Shown piece by piece: positions 8,524 through 18,136 of a stretch of 64,000 nt of DNA. The stretch is from an uncultured Bacteroidia bacterium (GTDB taxonomy: Bacteria; Bacteroidota; Bacteroidia; NS11-12g; UBA9320): contig CAJQIC010000029.1 in assembly GCA_905478335.1 (NCBI GenBank), positions 21,408-85,407 on the forward strand. The letters run 5' to 3'. Below the pieces are notes generated by a model. The model was not told where the DNA came from and searched no databases. It saw only the letters and a program-made list of their open reading frames with translations. Each line of letters begins with the position of its first letter. Position 1 is the first letter of the stretch. A program made the translations under genes and the position numbers.

Positions 8524-9456
8524 GTGATAAGTAAGTCAAGCAAGATATACGTAGCCGGCCATAACGGTATGGTAGGTTCTGCCATTGTTCGTAAACTTAA
8601 AAAAGAAGGATATACCAACCTGTTACTCCGCACAAGTACAGAACTTGATTTAAGAAGACAGTTGTTAGTTGAAACGTTCTTCGAGCAAGAAAAACCAGAC
8701 TACGTATTTCTTGCAGCCGCTAAGGTTGGTGGAATTCATGCAAACAATGTCTATAGAGCTGACTTTTTATATGATAACTTGATGATTCAAAACAACGTGA
8801 TACACCAGAGTTATGTTCACGGAGTTAAGAAACTCCTGTTTCTTGGGTCTTCTTGCATCTACCCCAAAATGGCTACTCAACCAATGAAGGAGGCAAGTTT
8901 ACTAACAGGTCCTCTTGAACAGACAAACGAACCATACGCAATAGCAAAAATCGCTGGAATTAAGATGGTCGAGAACTATGCCCGTCAATATGGGTGCAAC
9001 TTTACTGCAGCTATGCCAACGAACTTGTATGGGCCTAACGATAACTATGACTTAGAAAATTCGCATGTATTGCCGGCCCTAATGCGTAAATTCCATGAAG
9101 CTAAAGTAAACAATGTACCTACTGTAGAAATTTGGGGAACAGGGAGTCCTTTACGTGAATTTTTACATGTGGATGATTTGGCAGAGGCTTGCTATTTTAT
9201 TATGAAATCTTATGATCAGCCAGATTTTCTGAACGTTGGAAGCAATGAAGAACTTAGTATTAAAAACCTCGCTCTTCTTATTAAAAGCATCGTTGGTTAC
9301 AATGGAGAATTACAGTTTAATATAAACAAGCCCGATGGGACACCTAGAAAATTAATGGATAGCAAACTTTTAATGGATTTGGGTTGGAAGCCTCAAACAA
9401 ATTTGAGAGACGGCATTACTCAAGTTTATCAAGAACACTTCTTAGGAGATGTTTAA
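8524..9456 (+). CDS. fcl: GDP-L-fucose synthase (epimerase/reductase)
   Basis: 310 residues with a GTG start; no better ATG lies upstream of the Rossmann motif. It converts GDP-4-keto-6-deoxymannose, the Gmd product, to GDP-L-fucose with NADPH. The nucleotide motif is [10 protein letters not shown] (residues 11-20) and the catalytic Tyr/Lys pair is Y138/K142 ([10 protein letters not shown]). The stretches [22 protein letters not shown] and HVDDLAEA are typical of Fcl/WcaG. The end overlaps the flippase gene by 8 bp. Confidence 0.96.
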   Translation: MISKSSKIYVAGHNGMVGSAIVRKLKKEGYTNLLLRTSTELDLRRQLLVETFFEQEKPDYVFLAAAKVGGIHANNVYRADFLYDNLMIQNNVIHQSYVHGVKKLLFLGSSCIYPKMATQPMKEASLLTGPLEQTNEPYAIAKIAGIKMVENYARQYGCNFTAAMPTNLYGPNDNYDLENSHVLPALMRKFHEAKVNNVPTVEIWGTGSPLREFLHVDDLAEACYFIMKSYDQPDFLNVGSNEELSIKNLALLIKSIVGYNGELQFNINKPDGTPRKLMDSKLLMDLGWKPQTNLRDGITQVYQEHFLGDV

Positions 9457-10747
9457 AAAGCTCCTCAAAAGACTAAAATCATCTGAATTCATTGTTAACG
9501 TCTCTAAACTTACATCTGCCACATCAATTGGTCAATTATCGGCGATACTTACCGCTCCGATACTGTATAGATTATATGAGAAATCTTCTTATGGAACGTT
9601 AGGTCTTTACATGGCAATTACGGGTGTTGTTGGTGTCTTTTCAACAATGCAGTATTTGCAAACGATATTGTTAGAAAAAGAGGCTAAGAATGCGCTAACA
9701 GCATTATGGTTAAACCGACTATTAAACACTGGTTTTGCGTTGGTCATTGCCTTAGTTATTCTCATTTTTCATAATCACATTGCCTTCTGGTTAAAAAATC
9801 CAGCAATACATCGGTGGCTCTGGTTGATTCCAGTAAGCATCTTTTTTTCCGGACAAAATGAAATCTTACGTGTCTGGGCAAATCGGTGTCAAGAATACAA
9901 TATCCTTACACTCAACGGAATATTGACGTCCATTTTAATCCCAGTCTTTTCCATTTCTTTAGGTCTATTATATAGAGGCAATGATTTAGGACTTTTTGTT
10001 GGTCTAGTTATCGGTCAATGTGCTCCGGCATTGATACTATTTTTTAGCCTTCGTAGAAAACACGACTTTGGTCAGTTAAAAGAACATACCCATAAGCTTA
10101 TTCCCTTTGCCAAGTCAAACAAAATGTTCCCAATATATTCACTCCCTAGTGAATTCGTAAACCGGTTCACAAATCAATTACCGGTCTTTATGCTCAATCA
10201 ATATGCCGGCGCAGGTGCTGTTGGGGTCTATAACCTAGCTGTACGTATGCTTGGGCTACCAATCCAATTTATTGGAAACGCCATTAGCACTGTGTTTCAA
10301 CAACGTGCTGCGAAAGACTATAAAGAGACAGGGTCTTGTCGCAACATCTTTCTAAAGACCTTTAAAACTTTAGGTGTTATATCCCTCGTCCCAGTTATAA
10401 TTATTTTATCTTTTGGACCAACGTTGTTTAGCACCATATTTGGCGCGGAGTGGTATGATGCAGGTAGATATGCGCAGGTTTTAATATTGCTATTTGCTGG
10501 CAAACTCATTGTAAGTCCGTTGTCCTATATGTTTTACATCTCTAAAAAGTTAAAAGAAGATTTCTATTGGCACATCTGGATGCTTGTGTCAAATAGCGCC
10601 CTTTTTCTTATTCTGTTTCGATTAGATTGGGATGTTCGCAACATTCTCCTAATTTATGCAGTGAATTACACATTAATCTATTTGATATACCTCTTTAGGT
10701 CTTATCAATTTACAATCAGAAGTAGTGATACTCTCGAAACTCAATAA
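9449..10747 (+). CDS. wzx: Wzx-type oligosaccharide flippase
   Basis: 432 residues with about twelve membrane segments, in the MATE/polysaccharide-transporter (MOP) superfamily. The N-terminus ([23 protein letters not shown]) matches the start of Wzx/RfbX-type proteins, and the acidic-basic loops between helices are as expected. It should flip undecaprenyl-diphosphate-linked repeat units across the inner membrane before polymerisation. It overlaps fcl by 8 bp upstream and the acyltransferase gene by 23 bp downstream, so translation is probably coupled. Confidence 0.88.
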   Translation: MFKKLLKRLKSSEFIVNVSKLTSATSIGQLSAILTAPILYRLYEKSSYGTLGLYMAITGVVGVFSTMQYLQTILLEKEAKNALTALWLNRLLNTGFALVIALVILIFHNHIAFWLKNPAIHRWLWLIPVSIFFSGQNEILRVWANRCQEYNILTLNGILTSILIPVFSISLGLLYRGNDLGLFVGLVIGQCAPALILFFSLRRKHDFGQLKEHTHKLIPFAKSNKMFPIYSLPSEFVNRFTNQLPVFMLNQYAGAGAVGVYNLAVRMLGLPIQFIGNAISTVFQQRAAKDYKETGSCRNIFLKTFKTLGVISLVPVIIILSFGPTLFSTIFGAEWYDAGRYAQVLILLFAGKLIVSPLSYMFYISKKLKEDFYWHIWMLVSNSALFLILFRLDWDVRNILLIYAVNYTLIYLIYLFRSYQFTIRSSDTLETQ

Positions 10748-11375
10748 AACGCTTTTACGCTTAGTTCCTAAGTTTATATTAAGGAGGTTACTTCATCGTT
10801 TAAAACGATTTCGTTTTTTAACTGAGACGCTTCAAACCCAAACACCAATATCATTCGACATGTTTTACAATCAAAAAGTGCGTGGACACTTTGAACATGT
10901 TTATTGGCCAGTGCATGGTTCGAGTACAGTCATTAATTATAAAAATATTTGTTGTGGTATAGAAACTTCACCTGGATATAGTCCAGGAAATTACATTCAA
11001 GCCCTCGGTAAAATTTACATTGGCGATTATACCCAAATCGCACCAAATGTTGGGATCATTACAGGGAATCACGATTTGACTGATAATCGAAAACACGTTA
11101 TTAAAGAAGTACATATCGGCAAATACTGTTGGCTTGGTATGGGCGCGATCATCTTGCCTGGCGTAATACTAGGGAATCATACTGTTGTCGCTGCTGGTAG
11201 TGTGGTTACAAAATCGTTTGAGGAGGGTTATTGCGTTATTGGCGGAAATCCCGCAAAAATTCTAAAGAATCTAGACCCTCAGACATGTCCGGCACATAAA
11301 AGCACACATCAATACAACGGATACATATCAAACATGGCTTTTGACGAGTTTCGAAAGAAGAATTTAAATGTCTGA
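10725..11375 (+). CDS. Left-handed beta-helix (hexapeptide) acyltransferase
   Basis: 216 residues, GTG start overlapping the flippase gene by 23 bp. Residues about 85-185 carry hexapeptide repeats (IYIGDYTQIAPNVGII, then VHIGKYCWLGMGAIILPGV and NHTVVAAGSVVTKSF), ending with IGGNPAKILK, the usual end of such acetyltransferases. The first ~45 residues are basic and may lie on the membrane. It probably O- or N-acetylates a sugar of the glycan. The acceptor cannot be read from the sequence. It overlaps hisH by 8 bp. Confidence 0.85.
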   Translation: MILSKLNKTLLRLVPKFILRRLLHRLKRFRFLTETLQTQTPISFDMFYNQKVRGHFEHVYWPVHGSSTVINYKNICCGIETSPGYSPGNYIQALGKIYIGDYTQIAPNVGIITGNHDLTDNRKHVIKEVHIGKYCWLGMGAIILPGVILGNHTVVAAGSVVTKSFEEGYCVIGGNPAKILKNLDPQTCPAHKSTHQYNGYISNMAFDEFRKKNLNV

Positions 11376-11997
11376 AATAGTTATTGTCAACTATGGAGCC
11401 GGCAACATTAGCTCGGTTAAGAATATGCTTAAAAAGGCAGGGGCGACGGATATTTTAATTTCCTCTTCTGAGGCTGACATTAGGAAGGCTAATAAGCTTA
11501 TTGTTCCAGGAGTAGGTCATTTTGATCATGGGATGAAACAATTACAGGCATCTGGGCTCATTCCTGTTTTAAATGACGAAGTACTAAACAACCATAAAAC
11601 AGTACTTGGAATATGTCTAGGCGCGCAACTTTTCACAGATTCAAGTGAAGAAGGTACCTCTCCCGGTTTAGGCTGGGTAAAGGGTTCTACGGTAGCCTTC
11701 GATAAAACTCAAATACCTTTAAACCATAAAATTCCACATATGGGCTGGAATTCTGTTGAAATCAAGAACCAATGTCCAATTGACAAAGACCTGCCTAACG
11801 ATTCTCGGTTTTACTTCGTTCACAGTTTTCATTTAAAGCTGACCAACCCGGAAGATGTTTGGATGACTTCAAATTACGGATATGACTTCACTGCTGCGTT
11901 TCATAGAGGCAACATTTATGGCTGCCAGTTTCACCCAGAAAAGAGTCACCGTTTTGGTTTAAAGATTATGGAAAATTTTGTGAATTTAGAATGCTAA
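11368..11997 (+). CDS. hisH: HisH-family glutamine amidotransferase of the polysaccharide amidination type
   Basis: 209 residues, a class I glutamine amidotransferase that releases ammonia from glutamine. The triad is visible: C83 in GICLGAQLF, and H189/E191 in CQFHPEKS. The N-terminus (IVNYGAGNISSVKNML) is standard HisH. It is followed by hisF (7-bp overlap) and, three genes on, a WbpG/PseA-like gene, and no other histidine gene is nearby. In Pseudomonas aeruginosa O5 such a hisH-hisF-wbpG set makes the acetamidino group of a mannuronate derivative. I therefore infer a role in glycan amidination, not histidine synthesis. Confidence 0.9.
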   Translation: MSEIVIVNYGAGNISSVKNMLKKAGATDILISSSEADIRKANKLIVPGVGHFDHGMKQLQASGLIPVLNDEVLNNHKTVLGICLGAQLFTDSSEEGTSPGLGWVKGSTVAFDKTQIPLNHKIPHMGWNSVEIKNQCPIDKDLPNDSRFYFVHSFHLKLTNPEDVWMTSNYGYDFTAAFHRGNIYGCQFHPEKSHRFGLKIMENFVNLEC

Positions 11998-12737
11998 TTC
12001 GTAAACGCGTAATTCCAGTTCTTCTGATTCATAAAGGCGGTTTGTACAAATCTGTCAAATTTGGCAAATACAAATACGTTGGGGACCCAATTAACGCAGT
12101 TCGTATTTTTAATGACAAAGAAGTAGATGAACTTGTAATTCTGGACATTGACGCATCTAAGTCCAAACGAGGTCCAGCATTAGAACAAATCACAGAAATA
12201 GTAAGTGAGGCATTTATGCCTGTGGCATACGGGGGTGGAATTAACACAATAGAACAAGCAAGTGCCCTCTTTTATAATGGTGTTGAAAAAGTGATTCTTA
12301 ATTCAAGCATTTTGGTTAAGCCCGAGTTAATTACTCAGATTGCAGAACAATTTGGAAGCCAATCTATCATTGCTTCCATAGATTACAAAGCGAAGCGAAT
12401 TGTTGGTGGGAACAAGGTATATTCACATGCAGATGTAAAACACCGCCAAACAGAGATTTTATCCTTTGTGAAATTGTGTGAAAAAATGGGAGCCGGAGAG
12501 ATATTGCTAAATTGTGTTGACCGAGATGGCACCTATCAAGGATACGATTCGGTCACCTTAAAGCAAATTGCTGACGCTGTTTCAATTCCTGTAATTGCCT
12601 GTGGTGGAGCAAGTACCAAAGATGATTTCATAAAAGCGATGGAGCATAATGCTTCAGCAATGGCCGCAGGAAGTATGTTTGTTTTTCAACGGCCGAATCA
12701 AGCCGTGCTAATTAGTTATCAAAGTTTTAACGAATGA
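11991..12737 (+). CDS. hisF: HisF-like (beta/alpha)8 protein of the polysaccharide amidination type
   Basis: 248 residues, an HisF-type TIM barrel expected to channel HisH ammonia to an acceptor enzyme. The N-terminal strand reads KRVIPVLLIHKGG, where metabolic HisF has C-L-D. The catalytic Asp (D11 in Thermotoga maritima HisF) is Leu12 here, while the second key Asp is kept (D131 in SIDYK). The phosphate-binding loops ACGGAST and AAGSMF are present. Loss of the first Asp argues against imidazole-glycerol-phosphate cyclase activity and fits delivery of ammonia to the WbpG-like protein at 15931. It overlaps hisH by 7 bp and the next gene by 4 bp. Confidence 0.88.
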   Translation: MLIRKRVIPVLLIHKGGLYKSVKFGKYKYVGDPINAVRIFNDKEVDELVILDIDASKSKRGPALEQITEIVSEAFMPVAYGGGINTIEQASALFYNGVEKVILNSSILVKPELITQIAEQFGSQSIIASIDYKAKRIVGGNKVYSHADVKHRQTEILSFVKLCEKMGAGEILLNCVDRDGTYQGYDSVTLKQIADAVSIPVIACGGASTKDDFIKAMEHNASAMAAGSMFVFQRPNQAVLISYQSFNE

Positions 12738-13678
12738 AACCACAAGTCAGTTTAGTAATTCCGCTATATAACGAAGAATCTGTTTTTCGTTCATTAATTA
12801 CAAGAATAACTGCCGTTATAGAAAAAGCACCAATGAGCTGTGAAGTTGTTCTAATTGACGACGGTAGTAGTGATGCTACACAAGAATTAATGACAGATCA
12901 AGCTAAGAAAGATACAAGGTTTCATTGTGTGTTTTTATCAAGAAATTTTGGACACCAAATTGCACTTTCTGCTGGAATGTCTAGGGCCTTAGGCAGTGAA
13001 GCTCTGTTTATTCTAGATGGAGACTTACAAGACCCACCTGAATTACTCGAGGAATTTTACACTCATTTAAAAAACAGAAATGATGTTGTCTATGCCATTC
13101 GTAAAAAAAGAAAGGAATCATACTTAAAAAAATTGGCTTACTCTACTTTTTATCGCTTTTTAGATAAAATAAGTTATGTCAAGATACCATTAGATAGTGG
13201 TGACTTTAGCATGATAAGCCGGCGAGTAACCGACATACTAGTCCAAATGCCTGAACAAAGTAGATACATTAGAGGCATGCGGTCATGGAGTGGTTTTAAT
13301 CAAATAGGAGTCCCATATGAAAGAGATGCACGCGAAGAAGGAAACACAAAATATGCGTTTAAACACCTGCTAAAACTGGCGTCTGAAGGGATTTTTAATT
13401 TTAGTGAATTCCCTATTCGATTTATTACGCGTTTAGGTGCGTTTAGTGTACTCATCTCTATTGTTTACTTATTTACTGTATTGTACAAACGAATTGCGTA
13501 CGATGCAGTTCCAGAAGGGTTTACCGCATTACTTATTGCAATTATCATGTTTTCAGGAGTAATCTTGATTTCAATTGGCATTATAGGGGAATACATTCTT
13601 AGAATATTTTTTCAATCCAAACAACGACCATTGTTTTTAATAGATAAAGAAATTATAAATGGGGAAGAAACTAAGTAA
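12734..13678 (+). CDS. GT2 polyprenyl-phosphate glycosyltransferase (GtrB/Dpm1-like)
   Basis: 314 residues. The GT-A catalytic domain occupies the first ~220, with SLVIPLYNEESVF, IDDGSSDAT and the metal/lipid-acceptor motif LDGDLQDPPEL, then RYIRGMRSWSGF. Two membrane helices follow near 235-255 and 270-295. This is the layout of GtrB/ArnC-type enzymes, which move a sugar from a nucleotide onto undecaprenyl phosphate. The membrane protein encoded next (13659, 20-bp overlap) is a plausible user of that lipid-linked sugar on the periplasmic side. Confidence 0.88.
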   Translation: MKPQVSLVIPLYNEESVFRSLITRITAVIEKAPMSCEVVLIDDGSSDATQELMTDQAKKDTRFHCVFLSRNFGHQIALSAGMSRALGSEALFILDGDLQDPPELLEEFYTHLKNRNDVVYAIRKKRKESYLKKLAYSTFYRFLDKISYVKIPLDSGDFSMISRRVTDILVQMPEQSRYIRGMRSWSGFNQIGVPYERDAREEGNTKYAFKHLLKLASEGIFNFSEFPIRFITRLGAFSVLISIVYLFTVLYKRIAYDAVPEGFTALLIAIIMFSGVILISIGIIGEYILRIFFQSKQRPLFLIDKEIINGEETK

Positions 13679-15230
13679 TCCGAGTATAGTCGCCATACTT
13701 TTTTTTGGCATCGTTGCATGTTTTTCATGGTTTGCTAATCAAAATGGAACTGCGCTACCTACGGGAGACTCAGGCTCCATGATCATTAGTTCAAGAGCAT
13801 TACATGCTGATGGCGAGTATGCTTGGCCAACCTATGATTTAACAAGTAAAGGAAAATTAGAAACTACGCAATTTGAACCAAATACTGTTTGGCCACCTGC
13901 ATGTGCTACTTTGATAGTTGCATTACAAAAAATAGGGTTTGCCGAAGTTTCTGCCGTTAGAATATTTGTTGCATTCTTTGCTGGATTGACTCTAGCCCTG
14001 GTTTTTTTACTCTCATTCAAAATCACTCGACTTAAGTGGCTTAGTATTTTTATAACCGTGTCGATGTCCTTAATGTGGAATAGCTATTACTGGATAATCC
14101 ATAGTTTTATGCCAGAAAGTTTGTATATCTCATTTACTATTCTGGTTAGTCTCGCAGCTATGAGACTGTTGGAAAAACTGAAAGATGGTAAGGCTAAAAT
14201 TCATCATTTTGTAGCGTTAGGCGTCCTAACAGGATTGACATATCACATAAAAAGTGCCGCACCCGCATTTATACTGTCAATTGTACTTTCATTATATATT
14301 CTAAATCGTTTTAAAGATTTTAAAATATCTATATCACAAGGAATCACGTTTCTTGCTTCAATTGCACTTACAGCCTTACCGTGGTTCATACGCAATCTAA
14401 TGATTGGCACAATCGGCGGCTCTGGTGCAGCTTCACAAACACCTTTGCGTGATTCAGTTTTCTCTCTATTACGTTTATTCGTACCGCGTCATGGAAGCTA
14501 TTTTGAAAATAAACTGACTATAATATTTGCGTTGCTTTTAATCAGTATGTTAGGCCTACTCGTCATTATATCCGTGGGCAAATCCTACCATAAAGTTTTT
14601 CAGAAATCTTATTTACAAAATTTATTACGCACTACTAGCGGTAAACCCCACAAGGTTATTCCAATCGTTTATTCCATAAGTTTTGTGGCGGTTATCTTTT
14701 TTGCAATTTACATTGTACCTAAAGCAAGCCATATAGAAACGCGCTATTGGATGGAAATATACCCGTTCGCAGTACCTGTTATTTTTGGTGCTTTTATAAA
14801 ATTATCAGAAAGAAAAAAACCACTTGTTCAGCTAATTACTAAAGCATGTATGTTTGGCATATTAGGGATTGTAGTCGTATCTAATGTTTTAGAAATAAAA
14901 AGGAACTCAAGTAAACAATGGACTTTGTTAAAATCGGAAGAAGCACAAGCTCAGTTTCGATCTGAGTTATGTTCTAAATTAAAGGCTACTAGTGTTGTCA
15001 GGTATACCACCAACTACGGAAACCAGTTATTCGCCGATACCGGACTCTCCTACTGGGACGTTCGGGATTCCACGGAGCAAATAGAATCGCAGACAAATAT
15101 CTATATAGACTTTGACGTTGATCAAAACAAAACGTTGAGTTTAGGAAGCATTGAGCCACAAATACCCGTTGATTATTCTTTCCAATTTCAAATCGGCGAC
15201 TACAAAATCTATAGGCGACAAAATCAATAA
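13659..15230 (+). CDS. Multi-pass GT-C-type membrane glycosyltransferase candidate
   Basis: 523 residues with about eleven membrane segments. The first periplasmic loop carries acidic residues (LPTGDSGSMIISSRALHADG), as in GT39/GT83-type GT-C enzymes that use polyprenyl-phosphate sugars. The C-terminal ~110 residues are soluble. It directly follows a GtrB-like gene with a 20-bp overlap, the pairing usual for a lipid-linked donor synthase and its periplasmic transferase. A firm family match cannot be made by eye, and a polymerase role is the alternative. Confidence 0.7.
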   Translation: MGKKLSNPSIVAILFFGIVACFSWFANQNGTALPTGDSGSMIISSRALHADGEYAWPTYDLTSKGKLETTQFEPNTVWPPACATLIVALQKIGFAEVSAVRIFVAFFAGLTLALVFLLSFKITRLKWLSIFITVSMSLMWNSYYWIIHSFMPESLYISFTILVSLAAMRLLEKLKDGKAKIHHFVALGVLTGLTYHIKSAAPAFILSIVLSLYILNRFKDFKISISQGITFLASIALTALPWFIRNLMIGTIGGSGAASQTPLRDSVFSLLRLFVPRHGSYFENKLTIIFALLLISMLGLLVIISVGKSYHKVFQKSYLQNLLRTTSGKPHKVIPIVYSISFVAVIFFAIYIVPKASHIETRYWMEIYPFAVPVIFGAFIKLSERKKPLVQLITKACMFGILGIVVVSNVLEIKRNSSKQWTLLKSEEAQAQFRSELCSKLKATSVVRYTTNYGNQLFADTGLSYWDVRDSTEQIESQTNIYIDFDVDQNKTLSLGSIEPQIPVDYSFQFQIGDYKIYRRQNQ

Positions 15231-15243
15231 TTAAAGATCATAC

Positions 15244-15912
15244 ATGAAAATCGGTCCAATTGATACCTCTCGAAGCATAACATCATATGCCAAAGTACAG
15301 CATTTTATCAGTTCGTTGATTCGCTCCAATAAGATGTTTGTTAGTAAGAAAAACGTAAAGAACAAACATTTACTAAATGTGGGTTGCGGGCCACACGTCC
15401 ATGACAATTTTATAAACCTTGATTATTATTGGATGCCTCATATTGATATCTGCTGGGATATAACGAGACTTCCTTATCCCATTGAATCTAACCACATTGA
15501 AGGTCTTTACTCTGAACATTGTTTAGAACATATTTCCCTCAATGATTTTACCCTTAATGTGAAGGAGTTTTATAGAATACTAAAACCAGGTGCTTCTTTA
15601 AGATTGGTTGTACCCGATGGTGAGTTATACATGCGGATATATGTCCAAAAACTTAAAGGTGAGTCAGTTACTATGCCGTATGAAGAGGGTTACATCTCTC
15701 CTATGGCTCGAATAAATGGTTTATTTCGAAAATACGGTCATCAATTTATAGCCGACTTTGAAACTTTTGAAAAGGTTTTAAGAGACGCTGGTTTTGAGGA
15801 TGTAAAAAAGGAAACGTACAGGAATGGAAGAAATGATCAATTACTAATAGATACTGACTGGCGTGAATTGGAATCTTTATACGTTGAAGCAACCAAACCA
15901 CCTAAGAACTAA
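15244..15912 (+). CDS. SAM-dependent methyltransferase (class I)
   Basis: 222 residues with a class I Rossmann methyltransferase core: motif I LLNVGCGPHVHDNFINLD (residues about 40-57), an acidic residue after strand 2, the YSEHCLEHIS motif near 85-95 and FYRILKPGASLRLVVPDGE. This is the Methyltransf_11-like type found in glycan loci, where O-methylation of a sugar is the common role. It sits between the GT-C candidate and the WbpG-like gene. The substrate is unknown. Confidence 0.82.
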   Translation: MKIGPIDTSRSITSYAKVQHFISSLIRSNKMFVSKKNVKNKHLLNVGCGPHVHDNFINLDYYWMPHIDICWDITRLPYPIESNHIEGLYSEHCLEHISLNDFTLNVKEFYRILKPGASLRLVVPDGELYMRIYVQKLKGESVTMPYEEGYISPMARINGLFRKYGHQFIADFETFEKVLRDAGFEDVKKETYRNGRNDQLLIDTDWRELESLYVEATKPPKN

Positions 15913-15930
15913 GATAAAACTACGAAATCG

Positions 15931-17079
15931 ATGAAACCCTCGAGTTATAAGCAGTGTGCGTTGTCTGTGATGGACAATATATCGGATCCAAATATTTCAT
16001 TCGATGATAAAGGCATAAGCAACTATTACCATGAATATGTTCAAGCCGAAAAAGAACAAGGTTTAGTTGGCGATCCAGGTAGACAAAAGCAACTCGAATG
16101 GGCTGCTAAAATAAAATCAAGACCAGGTAAAAATGGATATGACTGCATTTTAGGCCTTAGCGGTGGGGCAGACAGTACCTATATAGCCTATTTGGCTAAA
16201 GATTTAGGTTTGAATCCACTACTGGTTCATTTTGACTATGGTTGGAATACTGAAATTGCTACAATTAATGTAGAAAACGCAGTAAAATATTCTGGATTTG
16301 ACCTCTATACGGTTGTTATGGATTGGGAAGAATTCAGGTCGTTGCAGCGTTCATACTTTAAAGCATCCGTTTTAGATTTAGATGTACCTGCAGACCATAT
16401 GATATTTGGTGCTTTGTTCGAAACCGCCAAAAAGTTTAATATTAAATACGTGCTGAGCGGTAACAATGTTTGGACAGAGCATACCTTACCTAAAGCTTGG
16501 AATTACAACAAATTCGATCTTGTAAATCTGAGGAACATTCACAAAACATTTGAGAACACACCTTTGAAGCATTTACCTGCATTAGGCCTATGGCAGTATG
16601 CCTATTATCAGCTTGTGTTAAATGTTGAGCGTGTTAACTTCTTAAATTGGCAAGAGTTCAAGAGGGTTGATATCCTAAAAGTTATTGAAAAGGAATTGGG
16701 ATGGAAAAATTATGGAGGAAAACATCAAGAGTCTGTGTTTACAAGATTTTATCAAGGATATATCTTACCAAATAAGTTCCAAATCGATAAACGCAAAGCT
16801 CACTTATCTAATCTAATATTTGCAGGTCAACTTAGTAAGGAAGAAGCTTTGGCCGAATTAGCCAAACCAGCATACGATGAGAATCTAATGAAACAAGATT
16901 ATGAGTTTGTCGCAAAAAAACTTGGATTTAGTCTTGATGAGTTCAAGCAAGTTCTGACACAGCCCAATGTCGATCATGGTCATTATGGTACGGATGTTAA
17001 TCAGCGCGCCCGCTACTTTAAAATAATGACTGCGACAAGACCGATAACCAAATTCCTTAAAGCCCTTCTCAAAAGATAA
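15931..17079 (+). CDS. wbpG: N-acetyl sugar amidotransferase (WbpG/PseA family), zinc cysteines mostly missing
   Basis: 382 residues. The ATP pyrophosphatase P-loop is SGGADST (residues 77-83). Family members activate an N-acetyl group of a nucleotide sugar and accept HisH/HisF-delivered ammonia to form an acetamidino group. The N-terminal zinc motif normally reads CxxC...CxxC. Here it is C9-A-L-S12 with VMD and DP.I.FDDKG conserved, then S30-N-Y-Y33, so three of four cysteines are replaced. The GNNVWTEHTLPKAW and DVNQRARYFK regions are retained. With hisH, hisF and a wecB-type epimerase next to it, it most likely amidinates a sugar of this glycan. Confidence 0.88.
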   Translation: MKPSSYKQCALSVMDNISDPNISFDDKGISNYYHEYVQAEKEQGLVGDPGRQKQLEWAAKIKSRPGKNGYDCILGLSGGADSTYIAYLAKDLGLNPLLVHFDYGWNTEIATINVENAVKYSGFDLYTVVMDWEEFRSLQRSYFKASVLDLDVPADHMIFGALFETAKKFNIKYVLSGNNVWTEHTLPKAWNYNKFDLVNLRNIHKTFENTPLKHLPALGLWQYAYYQLVLNVERVNFLNWQEFKRVDILKVIEKELGWKNYGGKHQESVFTRFYQGYILPNKFQIDKRKAHLSNLIFAGQLSKEEALAELAKPAYDENLMKQDYEFVAKKLGFSLDEFKQVLTQPNVDHGHYGTDVNQRARYFKIMTATRPITKFLKALLKR

Positions 17080-17080
17080 T

Positions 17081-18136
17081 ATGATACTTACCATATTAGG
17101 AGCACGCCCTCAATTCATTAAAGCAGCTGCCTTATCAAATTCTTTTCGGGAAATAGGCCTAGAAGAGCGAATTATTCATACAGGTCAACATTACGATCGC
17201 AATATGAGCGATGTTTTCTTCGAAGAGCTTGGGATTCCTGGTGTTTATAAAAACCTTCAGATTGGGTCTGGGAGCCATGGTGCTCAAACAGGCCAAATGC
17301 TTAAGGAAGTTGAAGATGAAATATTCGAAATAGGAGATTCCCTTAAAGCTTTAGTAGTTTTTGGAGACACCAATAGCACAATTGCTGGCGCATTAGCAGC
17401 AGCTAAACTTCACGTCCCAATTGTTCATGTAGAAGCTGGACTAAGAAGTTACAATCGTAAAATGCCTGAGGAAGTGAATCGCGTTTTGACTGACCATTTG
17501 TCGAACTTTTTGTTCTGTTCAAGTAGTGTTGGTGTTGAGAATCTAAAGAAAGAAGGTATCACAAGAGGTGTTCATGATGTCGGTGATATCATGCAAGACT
17601 CTGTAAATATGTTTTTGCCGTTTGCTAAAGAGCCGGCAGATGAGGTGATTAAACAAGTTGTAAAGCAGCCGTTTAATTTGATGACTGTTCATCGACCTGC
17701 GAATACGGATGATGGTCAAAAATTACAAGGTATTCTTGACGGAATTGGGAATACCAAAGTTATAACAATTTGGCCTGTGCACCCTAGGAACAACAGCCAA
17801 ATAAGTAAGTTAAACGTTCCAAAAAATATTGTATTAACTGAGCCGTTGTCATATTTTGAAATGTTATACTGTTTAAATAAGGCGTCTCAAATACTCACTG
17901 ATTCAGGTGGGTTACAAAAAGAAGCATATTGGCTTAAAACACCGTGTATCACGATTCGTCCTCAAACAGAATGGATTGAAACGTTACACAACAATTGGAA
18001 TCAATTGTGTGAACCAAACCCAAAAGCTATAGAAACCAGTGTTGCTAAAGTACCAACACTTGCAAGTTGGACTACTTTATATGGTAATGGGGATGCAGGA
18101 AATAAAATTGCATCTACGCTTCAACAAGAGCTTTGA
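17081..18136 (+). CDS. wecB: Non-hydrolysing UDP-N-acetylglucosamine 2-epimerase family (WecB/WbpI-like)
   Basis: 351 residues in the WecB fold. It opens with ILGARPQFIKAAALS and carries IHTGQHYDRNMSDVFFEELG, FGDTNSTIAGALAAAK, VEAGLRSYNRKMPEEVNR, VHRPANTDD and TDSGGLQKEAYWL. These enzymes invert C2 of UDP-GlcNAc or of UDP-2,3-diacetamido-glucuronate (WbpI). Directly after a wbpG-like gene, the WbpI-type substrate is plausible, but plain WecB cannot be excluded. The next gene starts inside its stop codon. Confidence 0.92.
   Translation: MILTILGARPQFIKAAALSNSFREIGLEERIIHTGQHYDRNMSDVFFEELGIPGVYKNLQIGSGSHGAQTGQMLKEVEDEIFEIGDSLKALVVFGDTNSTIAGALAAAKLHVPIVHVEAGLRSYNRKMPEEVNRVLTDHLSNFLFCSSSVGVENLKKEGITRGVHDVGDIMQDSVNMFLPFAKEPADEVIKQVVKQPFNLMTVHRPANTDDGQKLQGILDGIGNTKVITIWPVHPRNNSQISKLNVPKNIVLTEPLSYFEMLYCLNKASQILTDSGGLQKEAYWLKTPCITIRPQTEWIETLHNNWNQLCEPNPKAIETSVAKVPTLASWTTLYGNGDAGNKIASTLQQEL

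Noticed and set aside
11368..12737. hisH-hisF as part of a histidine biosynthesis operon
   Set aside because: No other histidine gene is nearby, neighbours are glycan genes, and the HisF lacks the first catalytic Asp.
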